17,211 nt of DNA from UMGS973 sp963609975 (GCA_963609975.1 CAVDMD010000043.1:1-17211); one strand, 5' to 3'. Shown: positions 8,075-16,586, numbered from the stretch's first letter. Numbers and translations are program-made. The notes: generated from the letters alone by a model not told the origin.

Positions 8075-8083
8075 TCACCTCCC
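8075..8083 (-). promoter_or_regulatory. Ribosome binding site of hisS, overlapping the hemZ stop
   Basis: On the minus strand GGGAGGTGA ends in the hemZ stop codon TGA (8075-8077) and lies just upstream of the TTG start of hisS at 8070. The near-full complementarity to the 3' end of 16S rRNA decides the TTG start and probably compensates for the weak initiation codon. Confidence 0.7.
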
Positions 8084-9475
8084 GTTAAATATATGTCTGT
8101 TTTTTCTTTCGATCATTTCATTTATTCGTGAAATGTATATCTCATAGTTTGATACATTGGGTACACGTTCAAGCCTGTTTTCATCAGGATAGTATACCTT
8201 GCTGATACCGCCGGCTCCCATGGCTATAATGCTCTGAGCCTCCTCCATAATCCGTATGTTATATACGCTGAATGTATCGTTTTTGCAGTATCCTGTGTTT
8301 TCGAGGCTGCCTGCCATATGTTTTTGTCTGTAAAGATAATACGGTCTGTAGCCTCTGCTGTCTAAAATCTCTCTGCCTGCCGCAAGCATCTGTGATACTG
8401 TCTCGGCCTGTCTGAAATGAAAGCTGCTGTCTATATCCCTGAGCTTCGAGGCTCTTTTGACTGCCAGCGTATGAACCGTTATGTTTTCGGCGCCAAGCTC
8501 TGCGACTTTATTCACTGTATCGCAGAAATCCTCCGCCGTTTCCTCCGGAAGCCCCGCTATAAGGTCGCAGTTGATTACCGGAATCTCAAATCTGCGGGCA
8601 AGCTCAAATGCATCATAAATCTGGCTGTTTGTGTGGCTTCTGCCTATTATGCGCAGAGTTTTCTCTTTCATTGTCTGAGGATTTATGCTTATTCTGTCTG
8701 TATGGCAGTCCGAAAGCACCTTTATTCTGGCTTCTGTAATTGTGTCGGGTCTGCCCGCCTCTACTGTAAATTCTCTGACGCTCCCGGTGTTTATATGTTT
8801 GTATATATGCGAAAGCAGTCTGTCAAGCTGGCGCTCGTCAAGAGTCGTAGGCGTGCCGCCGCCTATATAAATGCTTTCGGGAATTATGCCGCAGGCTTTC
8901 ATGCCTGCGCCGACCGCTTCGATTTCTGTCATCAGCGCATCAAGATATGCGTCTATGACCTCCCTGTCTGCCTGATTTGATGTAAACGAGCAGTAAAGAC
9001 ATCTTGTCGGACAAAACGGTATGCCTATATATATTCCTGCCGAATCCGGAGCAGGTCTGCCCAGTTTCTCCTGCTGGTAGCTGTATATATCAACAAGCTC
9101 TTTTGCCTTATCGCTGCTCACTCTGTAGTTCTCTGTAAATTCTCTGCAGGGGTCAGACAGCATACCTGCAAGCTTGACCGGTCTTACGCCTGTAAGCGTG
9201 CCCCATGGCGGTTTTTGTCCCGTCAGCTCCGAAAGCCTGTCGTAAATCTCAGCTTTTAATAAATTCTTATCGTTTTTAGTATCGCCCTTAAGTGTGAATT
9301 CCAGTCTGTCCGGAATATTTCCGGTCTGCTCTGCAAGCTCCTCTGCCGTTATATATTCTCCCTGTCTGCGCTGCTCTAAAGCATAGACTTCAAATTCGTC
9401 CTCGGGCAGAAATATTTTGATAAGTTCCTCGTATTCATATCTTTTGGTTACATTGTTTAAGACGATATTATACAA
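8075..9475 (-). CDS. hemZ: HemZ-type radical SAM enzyme (coproporphyrinogen dehydrogenase family)
   Basis: A HemN-like radical SAM protein, about 466 residues. Numbered from this start, the cluster motif CxxxCxxC (CPTRCLYC) uses C155, C159 and C162. It is followed by GGGTPTTL, the SAM-binding region. An N-terminal extension of about 145 residues contains PPWGTLTGVRPVKL, the mark of the HemZ subgroup rather than HemN or HemW. HemZ is annotated as oxygen-independent coproporphyrinogen III oxidase; its presence in organisms without a full haem pathway leaves the real substrate open. The frame can start at TTG 9496, but I prefer TTG 9475: AAAGGAG lies about 10 bases before it, whereas at 9496 that sequence would be inside the gene. 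With this start it overlaps the hydrolase upstream by 8 bases. Confidence 0.9.
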   Translation of the reverse strand: MYNIVLNNVTKRYEYEELIKIFLPEDEFEVYALEQRRQGEYITAEELAEQTGNIPDRLEFTLKGDTKNDKNLLKAEIYDRLSELTGQKPPWGTLTGVRPVKLAGMLSDPCREFTENYRVSSDKAKELVDIYSYQQEKLGRPAPDSAGIYIGIPFCPTRCLYCSFTSNQADREVIDAYLDALMTEIEAVGAGMKACGIIPESIYIGGGTPTTLDERQLDRLLSHIYKHINTGSVREFTVEAGRPDTITEARIKVLSDCHTDRISINPQTMKEKTLRIIGRSHTNSQIYDAFELARRFEIPVINCDLIAGLPEETAEDFCDTVNKVAELGAENITVHTLAVKRASKLRDIDSSFHFRQAETVSQMLAAGREILDSRGYRPYYLYRQKHMAGSLENTGYCKNDTFSVYNIRIMEEAQSIIAMGAGGISKVYYPDENRLERVPNVSNYEIYISRINEMIERKNRHIFNGR

Positions 9476-10088
9476 AAGGATTGTTCTCCTTTTCAAATCC
9501 TATCGTGGTAGGTCCCATGTGTCCCGGAAGCACCTGTGTATCATCCGGCAGCAGGAACAGTTTGTTTTTGATGGATTCCATGATTGTTTTGAAATCACCG
9601 CCTGCAAGGTCTGTTCTTCCTATTGATCTGCAGAACAGAGTGTCTCCGCTGAACAGTACATCGTCAACCAGTATGCACATACCTCCCTCTGTGTGTCCCG
9701 GAGTCATTATGAACTTCATAGTCATATTGCCTACGCTTAAAGTGTCTCCTTCGTCAACCAGTATATCCGCCTTGAAGGATACTTTTTCGGGACCGAAATG
9801 ATGAGCCTCGTTTAATTCCGGAGTTTCAAGCATTTTTTCCTCAGCTCTTGAACATACAACCTTTGCGTCAGGAAAATCCTTTAGGTGAGCCTGCACTCCG
9901 CCTATATGATCTCCATGGCCGTGAGTCAGAACTATATACTGTATCTGTATGTCGTTTTTTTCGATTATTTTTTTGAGCTCGGGGCTGTATCCGCCAAGGT
10001 CAACTATAAATCCAAGTCTGTTTGTTTCGTCGCAGACAAGATATGTGTTTGCCTGCAGCATTCCTGTCGGTATATTGACTATTTTCAT
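9468..10088 (-). CDS. MBL-fold metallo-hydrolase (glyoxalase II-like, YqgX type)
   Basis: A 206-residue metallo-beta-lactamase-fold hydrolase. Metal ligands are complete: HGHGDH (56-61), H132 (PGHTEGG), D149 (FSGDTLF) and H190 (LPGHMGPTT). GRTD (157-160) is shared with bacterial glyoxalase II-like proteins, but the C-terminal substrate-binding helical domain of classical glyoxalase II is missing. The short form is commonly found between dtd and hemZ in Clostridia. The substrate is unknown; a thioesterase acting on hydroxyacyl-thiol adducts is the usual guess. The start has AGAGGTG about 4 bases before the ATG, directly after the dtd stop (10-base gap). Confidence 0.88.
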   Translation of the reverse strand: MKIVNIPTGMLQANTYLVCDETNRLGFIVDLGGYSPELKKIIEKNDIQIQYIVLTHGHGDHIGGVQAHLKDFPDAKVVCSRAEEKMLETPELNEAHHFGPEKVSFKADILVDEGDTLSVGNMTMKFIMTPGHTEGGMCILVDDVLFSGDTLFCRSIGRTDLAGGDFKTIMESIKNKLFLLPDDTQVLPGHMGPTTIGFEKENNPFV

Positions 10089-10098
10089 GTTTCACCTC

Positions 10099-10548
10099 TT
10101 AAAAAGTTTTACGGCTGTCCAGCAGTATCGTCACCGGACCGTTATTATTTATTTCAACAAGCATACGCGCCTGAAATATTCCTGTTTCAACTCTGATTCC
10201 CTCACCCCTTATTTTTTCACAGACAGTCTGATAAAGTCTGTTTGCAGCTTCGGGGTCTTCTGCTGTTATGAAGCTGGGGCGCTTGCCCTTGCGGACATCT
10301 CCCAGCAGAGTAAACTGTGATATTGCAAGAATACTGCCGCCCACATCTCTGACTGACAGGTTCATTTTTTCGTTGTCGTCTTCAAAAATGCGAAGCCCTG
10401 AAACCTTGTCAGCAATATATCCTGCGTCTTTGTCGGTATCGCCTTTTTCGACTCCTATAAGAACAACCAGTCCCTTGTCTGTTGCTCCCGTAATCTGTCC
10501 GTCTACCGTCACGCTTGATTTTGTCACTCTCTGTACTACTGCTCTCAT
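10099..10548 (-). CDS. dtd: D-aminoacyl-tRNA deacylase
   Basis: DTD removes D-amino acids, and glycine mischarged on tRNA-Ala, from tRNA, acting as a chirality proofreader. The 149-residue protein has the standard length and both active-site signatures: SQFTLLGD from 77 and the Gly-cisPro motif GPVT (137-140) that lines the pocket across the dimer interface. The gene follows rel with 6 bases between stop and start. The nearest ribosome binding site AGGAG lies in the last rel codons, 13 bases before the ATG, a long spacer that suggests modest or coupled initiation. The rel-dtd pair is widely conserved in Firmicutes. Confidence 0.96.
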   Translation of the reverse strand: MRAVVQRVTKSSVTVDGQITGATDKGLVVLIGVEKGDTDKDAGYIADKVSGLRIFEDDNEKMNLSVRDVGGSILAISQFTLLGDVRKGKRPSFITAEDPEAANRLYQTVCEKIRGEGIRVETGIFQARMLVEINNNGPVTILLDSRKTF

Positions 10549-10554
10549 ATGAAT

Positions 10555-12738
10555 TTAATTACTCCTGTATACGTCTATAACGCCGCTTATGTTTTTGAGG
10601 TTTCTGAGAACTTTCTGGATTTCTCCCGTATCGGAAAGCGCCAGAGTCATTGTCATATGCACAATATTGTCCCTGTCAGATCTTGCGTTTACTCCCGCAA
10701 TATGAACATCCAGATCCTCACAGGTTCTTGAGATATCCGCAAACATGCCTTTTCTGTCCTCGGCAATTACGGATATATCGGTATTGTATGAAATGGTATT
10801 CTCGTCGCTGCTCCATTCAACCTCGATAAATCTGGCTTTTTCGGTTTCGGGGAGGTTCACTATATTCGGGCAGTCAACTCTGTGAACCGAAACGCCTCTC
10901 CCCTTGGTGATATACCCTATAATCTGATCTCCCGGAACCGGGCTGCAGCACTTGGATACTCTGACAAGCAGATTGTCAATGCCCTTGACCCTGACCCCTG
11001 CATCGTTGTATCTGGCTTTTGTATTTTTGCTGACAGCCTTTGCTTCGATTTCGGATATTCTGTTTTTTGATTTTTCTTCTTCGGCTTTTCGCTGTTCTTT
11101 GAAAAACCCTATGATAAGAGTTGCGGCTTTGCCGAGTATGGTGCCGCCCTGACTTATCTGTGTATAAAAATCATCAAGTGAATGATATTTTAATTCTTTA
11201 ACTGCTCTGTTGATATATGCGGATTTCAGAACCTCGTTAGGGTCATAGCCTTTTTTGCGCATATATTTGTCGATGGCGTCTTTGCCTTTGTCTATGGTGC
11301 CCGCGCGGTTTTCTTTTTTGAGATACTGCCTTATTTTGGTTCTTGCTGTACTGCTCCTTGCAATTCTCAGCCAGTCAATGTTGGGTCCCGATGAATTCGG
11401 GTTTGTGAGTATTTCCACAATGTCTCCGTTTTGCAGGGTATGGTTGATGGTAACTATTTTGCCGTTGATTTTGGCGCCCACGCATTTGCACCCTATATCC
11501 GAATGTATCTTAAATGCAAAATCAAGAGGTGTGGAGCCAGCAGGCAGCTCCAGCACATCACCTCTTGGTGTAAACACGTAAACCTGACTTGCAAACAGAT
11601 CCACCTTGAGAGTTTCCATGAATTCTCTCGGATCCTCCATATCTTTCTGGAGCTCCAGAGTCTGTCTGAGCCATGCGAGCTTTACCTCCTCCTTGTCGGA
11701 TTTGATTCCTTCTTTGTATTTCCAGTGCGCTGCAATACCGTATTCGGCAATCCTGTGCATTTCATATGTTCTAATCTGAATCTCGAAAGGATCTCCGTTG
11801 TCGCCTATTACGGTAGTATGAAGCGACTGATACATATTAGGCTTCGGCATGGCTATATAGTCTTTGAATTTGCCGGGTATAGGCTTCCACATCGTATGAA
11901 CTATGCCCAGCACAGCATAGCAGTCCTTGACAGACTCCACAATCACTCTGATTGCGGTAAGGTCAAAGATTTCATCAAGCTGCTTGTGCTGATATTTCAT
12001 CTTGCGGTAGATGCTGTAAAAATGCTTGGAGCGTCCCATGATCTCACATTCGATATTGAAATCATCAAGAGCTTTTTTGACATCGCCTATAACCTGATTT
12101 ATAACGGCTTCGCGCTCGTCTTTGCGGGCGCTTACTTTTTCGGCAAGCTCATAATAGGCTTCGGGCTCCAGATATTTGAGAGCAATATCCTCCATCTCGA
12201 ACTTCATAGTGTATATTCCCAGCCTGCTGGCAAGAGGAGCATAGATTTCAAGTGTTTCTCTGCACTTTTCTTTGATTTTCTCCTCTGTCATATAGTTGAT
12301 TGTCCTGAGATTGTGGAGCCTGTCCGCCAGCTTTATAATCAGAACCCTGATATCCTTTGACATTGCAAGGAACATTTTTCTTAAATTTTCGGCCTGTTTT
12401 TCTTCTTTGTTCTCAAATACGATTGAGCCCAGCTTGGTGACTCCGTCCACCAGAAGCAGCACCTCATCGCCGAATTCTGCGCTGAGCTGTTCCTTGGTGT
12501 ACGGAGTATCCTCTATGACATCGTGAAGCAGACCTGCAACGAGAGTTTCATCGTCCATTCCAAGCTCTGCAAGTATCCGGGCAACTTCAACCGGATGAAT
12601 TATATAAGGTTCACCGGATTTTCTGAGCTGCCCGTTGTGCATATCCTCTGCTATGGAGTATGCTCTGTTGATAAGGTCAACATCATAGTTGGGATTAATA
12701 TTCAAAATGTCATCTAAAAACTGCTGCCTGCGATTCAT
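10555..12738 (-). CDS. rel: Bifunctional (p)ppGpp synthetase/hydrolase
   Basis: Rel makes (p)ppGpp from ATP and GTP/GDP on starved ribosomes and degrades it otherwise. The 727 residues show all domains in order. The HD hydrolase has H48, H72-D73 with EDT, and KLADRLHN (136-143). The synthetase has D259 and E319 in EIQIRT as likely catalytic acids, and MPKPNMYQSLHTT near 297. The TGS domain spans about 385-446. After a helical part, the zinc-finger-like CC motif is at 597-598 with C623, and the ACT domain at about 653-725. Both catalytic halves look intact, so it should be bifunctional. A Lys/Glu-rich linker lies near 547-575. AAGGA sits 6 bases before the ATG, and secDF ends 25 bases upstream. 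The symbol relA is also used for this family. Confidence 0.96.
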   Translation of the reverse strand: MNRRQQFLDDILNINPNYDVDLINRAYSIAEDMHNGQLRKSGEPYIIHPVEVARILAELGMDDETLVAGLLHDVIEDTPYTKEQLSAEFGDEVLLLVDGVTKLGSIVFENKEEKQAENLRKMFLAMSKDIRVLIIKLADRLHNLRTINYMTEEKIKEKCRETLEIYAPLASRLGIYTMKFEMEDIALKYLEPEAYYELAEKVSARKDEREAVINQVIGDVKKALDDFNIECEIMGRSKHFYSIYRKMKYQHKQLDEIFDLTAIRVIVESVKDCYAVLGIVHTMWKPIPGKFKDYIAMPKPNMYQSLHTTVIGDNGDPFEIQIRTYEMHRIAEYGIAAHWKYKEGIKSDKEEVKLAWLRQTLELQKDMEDPREFMETLKVDLFASQVYVFTPRGDVLELPAGSTPLDFAFKIHSDIGCKCVGAKINGKIVTINHTLQNGDIVEILTNPNSSGPNIDWLRIARSSTARTKIRQYLKKENRAGTIDKGKDAIDKYMRKKGYDPNEVLKSAYINRAVKELKYHSLDDFYTQISQGGTILGKAATLIIGFFKEQRKAEEEKSKNRISEIEAKAVSKNTKARYNDAGVRVKGIDNLLVRVSKCCSPVPGDQIIGYITKGRGVSVHRVDCPNIVNLPETEKARFIEVEWSSDENTISYNTDISVIAEDRKGMFADISRTCEDLDVHIAGVNARSDRDNIVHMTMTLALSDTGEIQKVLRNLKNISGVIDVYRSN

Positions 12739-12763
12739 CTTTGTTCCTTCAAATCCTCAAAAT

Positions 12764-15040
12764 CTAAACTATTGCGCCTTCACCGTAATCTTTAGGTTTT
12801 TCTTTTTCTTTTTTGGGTGCTCCCATATATTTCTTTTTGTTTCCGCCACCGCTGTTTTTTCTTTTTTCGGTAAGCTTTGTAAGGTCATAGTAAAGCGGTG
12901 AGCATATAAATATTGATGATGCCGCACCTACGATTACACCTACCATCAGAGGCAGCATGAACTGTCTGATTGACTCTGAGACCATGATATACATAGGAAT
13001 CATAACTATCAGAGTTGTTGCGGATGTCATCAGGGATCTTCCCAGCACCTGATTTACACTTGTGTCTGCAAGCTCCATAAGGTCGCGTTTTTTGGTAAGA
13101 CCTAAGTTTTCTCTGATTCTGTCGAATATTACTATAGTATCGTTTATGGAGTAACCTACAACCGTAAGTATACCTGCGATAAACGGATTGTTGATGGTAA
13201 CGTGGAATATTCCGTAAAATGCAATTACAATAAGCACATCATGGAATACACCTGCAAGAGATGCCACTCCAAACGGTATTTTTCTGAATCTTACCACGAT
13301 GTATATAAGCATGCACAGTGCGGCTATAAGGACTGCCTTGACAGCGTTTGCCTTGAGCTCGTCACCCACTGCAGGACCAAACTGCTCCGATGCTATAAGT
13401 CCGTCGTCTTCACAGCCGAATTTTTCCTGCATCGCGTCAAATATTTCTGCTCTTGCATCATTGTCATAGAATGTGGTTGTTTTTATGATTATCTGAGAGT
13501 TGTCATCACCGCCGTAAACGAAGTTGACATTCTCTGCATCAAATTTATCCAGCACATCCTGCACTTCGGAGAATTCAACCTGCTTGCCCATATCTATTGT
13601 CATTGTCGTACCGCCTGTAAAGTCGATACCGTAGTTAAATCCTCTGATGCCGCCTACGATAAAACCGCACAGAATTATAACAACGCTGACAATATAGTAT
13701 ATTTTTCTGTGTCTCAGTACATGGAAGAACTTTTTGATATGGAAACTTGCGCTTCCGTCTTCTCTGATACCAAACAGTGCTTTTTTAGGTTCTTCTCTCT
13801 TGAGACCGATGAAAGTTTCAAGATAAAGTCTTGAAATCAGTACACCTGAAATGATACTGAATATAACGCCCAGCATCAGTGTTACCGCAAAGCCTTTAAC
13901 TGTAGCGGAGCCTACTTCGTACAGAACAACACCTGCGATAAGAGTTGTTATCTGACCGTCCATAATAGCCGAAAGCGCATTGTGGAAGCCTGATTCACAC
14001 GCAATTCTTACCGATTTGCCCTGACTTAATTCTTCTCGTATTCTTGAGAATATGATTACATTGGCGTCAACCGCCATACCGATGCCCAGTATGATACCTG
14101 CAATACCCGGCAGTGTCAGCGTGCTTCCTGAGAATGCCATTGCCCACAGCACCATAATTATATACAGCAGAAGCGCCACGTTGGCGATAACTCCGAGGAA
14201 TCTGTATGCTGCAATCATAAGCACAAAAATCAGAGCAAAGCCTATAAGGCCTGCAATAACGCTCTTTTCGAGAGCATTGTATCCTATTGATGCCGACTGT
14301 GTTGAAGATGTTACCTCTGTAAGCGTTACAGGGAGCGATCCGCCTCTGATAAGCGCTGCAAGGTTTGATGCGGATTCACTTGTATAGTTGCCTGTTATCT
14401 GGCAGCTGCCGCCGCTGATTACAGACTGCACCTCCGGCGCTGTTATGATGCTGCCGTCAAGCACGATAGCGATACATTTGTTGCTTGTAACGCCCTGATC
14501 TTCCATTTTGTTTTCAACTTCACCGTAGTATGCTTTTCGGGAGCCTTCTTCAAATTTGCTTGCTCCCTCGCTGTCAAACTGAATGTTAACAACATATCCT
14601 GTGGATTCCTGGCTTGTGCCGGCTGTTGCGTCCTTGACATTGCCGCCGTCAACAACAACACTGCCGTCCGCAAGCAGGAACTGAAGCTGTGCAACCTGTC
14701 CGATCTGTTCGATGGCTTCTTCCGCATTGTCTGCGCCCGGAAGCTCTATTCTAAGTCTTTTGCTGCCCTCTATGGTTACAACCGCTTCTGAAAATCCCAT
14801 TTCGTAAACACGGTTTTCCATTACTGTCTTGGTCTGTTCCATCAGATCTGAAAGCTCCTCGCCCGTATAATCGGTCTCGGCTTCCATTACGACATATACG
14901 CCGCCCTTGATGTCCAGTCCCAGATTAAGCTTGTCTTTAATCGGCTCGATTTTACCGATTCCGAAAATGGTGACATACCACGCGAATACTGTGAATACAA
15001 GAAGTATTACCGACAGTACCCTCCTAAAGTTTTGACTCAT
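12764..15040 (-). CDS. secDF: Fused protein-export membrane protein SecDF
   Basis: Uses the proton gradient to help pull secreted proteins out of the SecYEG channel. The 758 residues are a SecD-SecF fusion. The SecD half has TM1 (about 9-28), LGLDIKGG (40-47), a large external domain to about 250, five more TM segments, and AVDANVIIFSRIRE (323-336). The SecF half starts near 440 with its own TM1, GIDFTGG (471-477), an external loop, five TM segments and GYSINDTIVIFDRIRE (629-644). The conserved acidic residues of the proton path are present. The tail from about 726 is unusually basic (runs of Lys with GGG, MGAP and EKEKPK). An AGGT-type ribosome binding site precedes the ATG at 15040. The usual partner yajC is not in the window. 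Confidence 0.96.
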   Translation of the reverse strand: MSQNFRRVLSVILLVFTVFAWYVTIFGIGKIEPIKDKLNLGLDIKGGVYVVMEAETDYTGEELSDLMEQTKTVMENRVYEMGFSEAVVTIEGSKRLRIELPGADNAEEAIEQIGQVAQLQFLLADGSVVVDGGNVKDATAGTSQESTGYVVNIQFDSEGASKFEEGSRKAYYGEVENKMEDQGVTSNKCIAIVLDGSIITAPEVQSVISGGSCQITGNYTSESASNLAALIRGGSLPVTLTEVTSSTQSASIGYNALEKSVIAGLIGFALIFVLMIAAYRFLGVIANVALLLYIIMVLWAMAFSGSTLTLPGIAGIILGIGMAVDANVIIFSRIREELSQGKSVRIACESGFHNALSAIMDGQITTLIAGVVLYEVGSATVKGFAVTLMLGVIFSIISGVLISRLYLETFIGLKREEPKKALFGIREDGSASFHIKKFFHVLRHRKIYYIVSVVIILCGFIVGGIRGFNYGIDFTGGTTMTIDMGKQVEFSEVQDVLDKFDAENVNFVYGGDDNSQIIIKTTTFYDNDARAEIFDAMQEKFGCEDDGLIASEQFGPAVGDELKANAVKAVLIAALCMLIYIVVRFRKIPFGVASLAGVFHDVLIVIAFYGIFHVTINNPFIAGILTVVGYSINDTIVIFDRIRENLGLTKKRDLMELADTSVNQVLGRSLMTSATTLIVMIPMYIMVSESIRQFMLPLMVGVIVGAASSIFICSPLYYDLTKLTEKRKNSGGGNKKKYMGAPKKEKEKPKDYGEGAIV

Positions 15041-15111
15041 ATTATTACCTGCTTTCTCTTATGTATTTGTGTTGAGCATAAAACTATGCCGTCTTAAACA
15101 TAACTCATAAT

Positions 15112-15140
15112 ATTTTACTACTTTTTTGCTTTTGATACAA
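15112..15140 (-). promoter_or_regulatory. Candidate promoter of secDF
   Basis: On the minus strand a weak -35 box TTGTAT (15135-15140) lies 17 bases from a -10 box TAAAAT (15112-15117, one mismatch to TATAAT). The predicted start would be about 65 bases upstream of the secDF ATG. The 130-base gap (15041-15170) is the widest between two leftward genes, which fits a new transcription unit starting here. Confidence 0.35.
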
Positions 15141-15159
15141 GAGAAATACAGTATTTTAG

Positions 15160-15184
15160 ACACAAAACCATCACTTTTTTGTGT
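15160..15184. other. Inverted repeat over the stop codon of the small membrane-protein gene
   Basis: Bases 15160-15167 (ACACAAAA) are the exact inverse complement of 15177-15184, with a 9-base loop containing the stop codon (15171-15173). In the leftward transcript this would form an 8-bp hairpin. It has no T-run after it on either strand, so I do not call it a terminator. Confidence 0.3.
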
Positions 15185-15536
15185 TGCTGCCTGTTATGCC
15201 GCCTAACATTCCCGCCGCTGCAGGTATCAGGTTTGTTTTGTCTGCCATACCGGCAGGATTTATCTCCCCTGTATACAGTGAAATACAGCACCATATGAAA
15301 ACAATAAACAAAGCTGAAGCGGATATCCCCGACAGAATCCCTCTAAATGGGAATATGCCTGCCGCTAAAACTCCCGCAGCAAAGCAGCACAGCGAAAGAA
15401 TAACATACATACACAGTCCCGCCGCATCATCAGGCAGAATCCCTGTCTGCATCATAAGCGAACAGGCTGCGGTCATCATTACAAACAGTGCAGTGCAGAC
15501 TGCCAGGGCTTTGACGCTCTTTTTCAATGTATCCAT
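15171..15536 (-). CDS. Small membrane protein, TIGR04086/YrzE-like
   Basis: A 121-residue, highly hydrophobic protein with about four predicted TM segments: near 9-30, 40-60, 63-85 and 98-115. It ends in a short basic tail NTKK. Small four-helix proteins of the TIGR04086 family typically lie next to secDF and yajC in Clostridia, and size, topology and position fit; no function is established. A longer start at 15548 exists, but GGAGG (15542-15546) overlaps that first codon and lies 5 bases before the ATG at 15536, so the shorter form MDTLKK is preferred. It is separated from secDF by 130 bases and is divergent from the deacetylase gene. Confidence 0.75.
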   Translation of the reverse strand: MDTLKKSVKALAVCTALFVMMTAACSLMMQTGILPDDAAGLCMYVILSLCCFAAGVLAAGIFPFRGILSGISASALFIVFIWCCISLYTGEINPAGMADKTNLIPAAAGMLGGITGSNTKK

Positions 15537-15691
15537 ACAAACCTCCATACAGTTGATGATATATGTATATACCGTATATGGCTGAAAAATACTGATAAAG
15601 CGAAAAAACTCACATACCTGCGGGCGGTACAGGCATTACAGCGGTGTGCACGGCATATATTATCATCAGCTACTGCTTTTCGGAGGCAAAT
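15537..15691. promoter_or_regulatory. Divergent intergenic region with AT-rich dyad
   Basis: This 155-base stretch separates the leftward membrane-protein gene from the rightward deacetylase. It must hold both promoters. It contains a short perfect dyad, ATATAC-C-GTATAT at 15567-15579, within an alternating AT tract. For the plus strand the best promoter is ATTACA (15635-15640), 17 bases from TATTAT (15658-15663), which places a start about 20 bases before the deacetylase ATG. I found no equally good promoter for the minus strand. Confidence 0.35.
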
Positions 15692-16558
15692 ATGACTGAT
15701 ATTAAAAAAATCGTGTTTTTTACCGTTATACCTGTGCTGTTTATTGCGTCTGCCTGTATTTATTCGCAGGTGACAGATGACAGGCTGCAGAATACAAATG
15801 CCGACTACAGTGAAACCGTAAAGGTGCCGATACTCATGTATCACGGTCTTATCAGAGATCCCGGTCTGCAGACAGAATATTTCATAAGTCCCGATATATT
15901 TGAGGAGGATCTGAAATACATAAAAGAGCATGGCTATACTACCGTATTTATGTCTGATCTTATCGACTTTGTCTATGAAAACAAACCCCTGCCCGAAAAA
16001 CCCATAGTGCTTACATTTGACGACGGATACTACAACAACTACTGCTATGCCTACCCTTTGCTTAAAAAATATGATATGAAAGCAGTCATATCGATAATAG
16101 GGATTTATACCGACAAATTCAGCAGGGTCGATGAAAACAGCGCCGCCTATTCCCATATCACATGGAAGCAGCTTGGCGAAATGAAGGATTCCGGTCTTGT
16201 GGAGATACAAAACCACACATATAATATGCACGAGCTGGGTCAAAGGCGCGGAAGCGCCATAAAAAGCGGCGAAAGCAAAACTCAGTACAGAAAAGTTCTG
16301 ACAGACGATCTTGTCAGACTGCAAAAAGAAATAAAGCACTATACCGGCAAGGCTCCCGATACATTCACCTATCCTTTTGGTATTTACAGCGATTATGAAG
16401 AGGAGCTTGTAAAAGAGCTTGGATTCAGAGCAACTCTGAGCTGCAGCGAGGGTATCAACTATATCACCTACAGCGATAAAAGCTGTCTGTATGAATTAAA
16501 GCGCTATCTTCGCGACGGAAACAGCAAAAGCAGCACCCTGTTTGAGAGATTCAAATAA
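15692..16558 (+). CDS. Membrane-anchored polysaccharide deacetylase (NodB domain)
   Basis: Hydrolyses N- or O-acetyl groups from a cell-surface polymer such as peptidoglycan or an exopolysaccharide; the substrate is unknown. The 288 residues start with a signal anchor (about 5-24), then a short linker. The NodB fold follows: MYHGL (49-53), motif 1 TFDDG (108-112) with the catalytic Asp and metal Asp, motif 2 H175-T-Y-N-M-H180 with both metal histidines, and TYPFG (226-230) in place of the usual RxPxG motif 3. A Cys at 22 at the end of the hydrophobic segment might be a lipid site, but the lipobox is poor. The start follows GGAGG with a 5-base spacer; an ATG at 15644 is upstream but lacks a site. 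It is the only rightward gene and converges on the GNAT gene with a 28-base gap. Confidence 0.9.
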   Translation: MTDIKKIVFFTVIPVLFIASACIYSQVTDDRLQNTNADYSETVKVPILMYHGLIRDPGLQTEYFISPDIFEEDLKYIKEHGYTTVFMSDLIDFVYENKPLPEKPIVLTFDDGYYNNYCYAYPLLKKYDMKAVISIIGIYTDKFSRVDENSAAYSHITWKQLGEMKDSGLVEIQNHTYNMHELGQRRGSAIKSGESKTQYRKVLTDDLVRLQKEIKHYTGKAPDTFTYPFGIYSDYEEELVKELGFRATLSCSEGINYITYSDKSCLYELKRYLRDGNSKSSTLFERFK

Positions 16559-16586
16559 GGCGCTGCCTGTTTTTGGCTAAGATATT

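Noticed and set aside
9312..9326. Repeat-like palindrome CCGGAATATTTCCGG
   Set aside because: It lies within conserved hemZ coding sequence and lacks the flanking T-run and arms of the end repeats.
11431..12360. 309-codon open frame on the plus strand
   Set aside because: It lies fully inside rel on the other strand. It is Phe/His/Cys-rich with no recognisable domain and no good ribosome binding site, as expected for an antisense shadow.
13202..13834. 210-codon open frame on the plus strand opposite secDF
   Set aside because: It is an antisense shadow of a conserved membrane protein, with Cys/Tyr/His-rich composition and no motifs.
15076..15089. Small hairpin upstream of secDF (GCATA/TATGC)
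   Set aside because: Five base pairs with a 4-base loop in AT-rich sequence is expected by chance.
15524..16339. 271-codon open frame on the minus strand opposite the deacetylase
   Set aside because: The plus frame has complete NodB motifs and a GGAGG site. The minus frame is Cys/His/Phe-rich low-quality sequence without motifs.
16556..16574. Possible bidirectional terminator between the deacetylase and the GNAT gene
   Set aside because: The stem AGGC/GCCT is only 4 bp with a 3-base loop before a run of five T; too weak to call.
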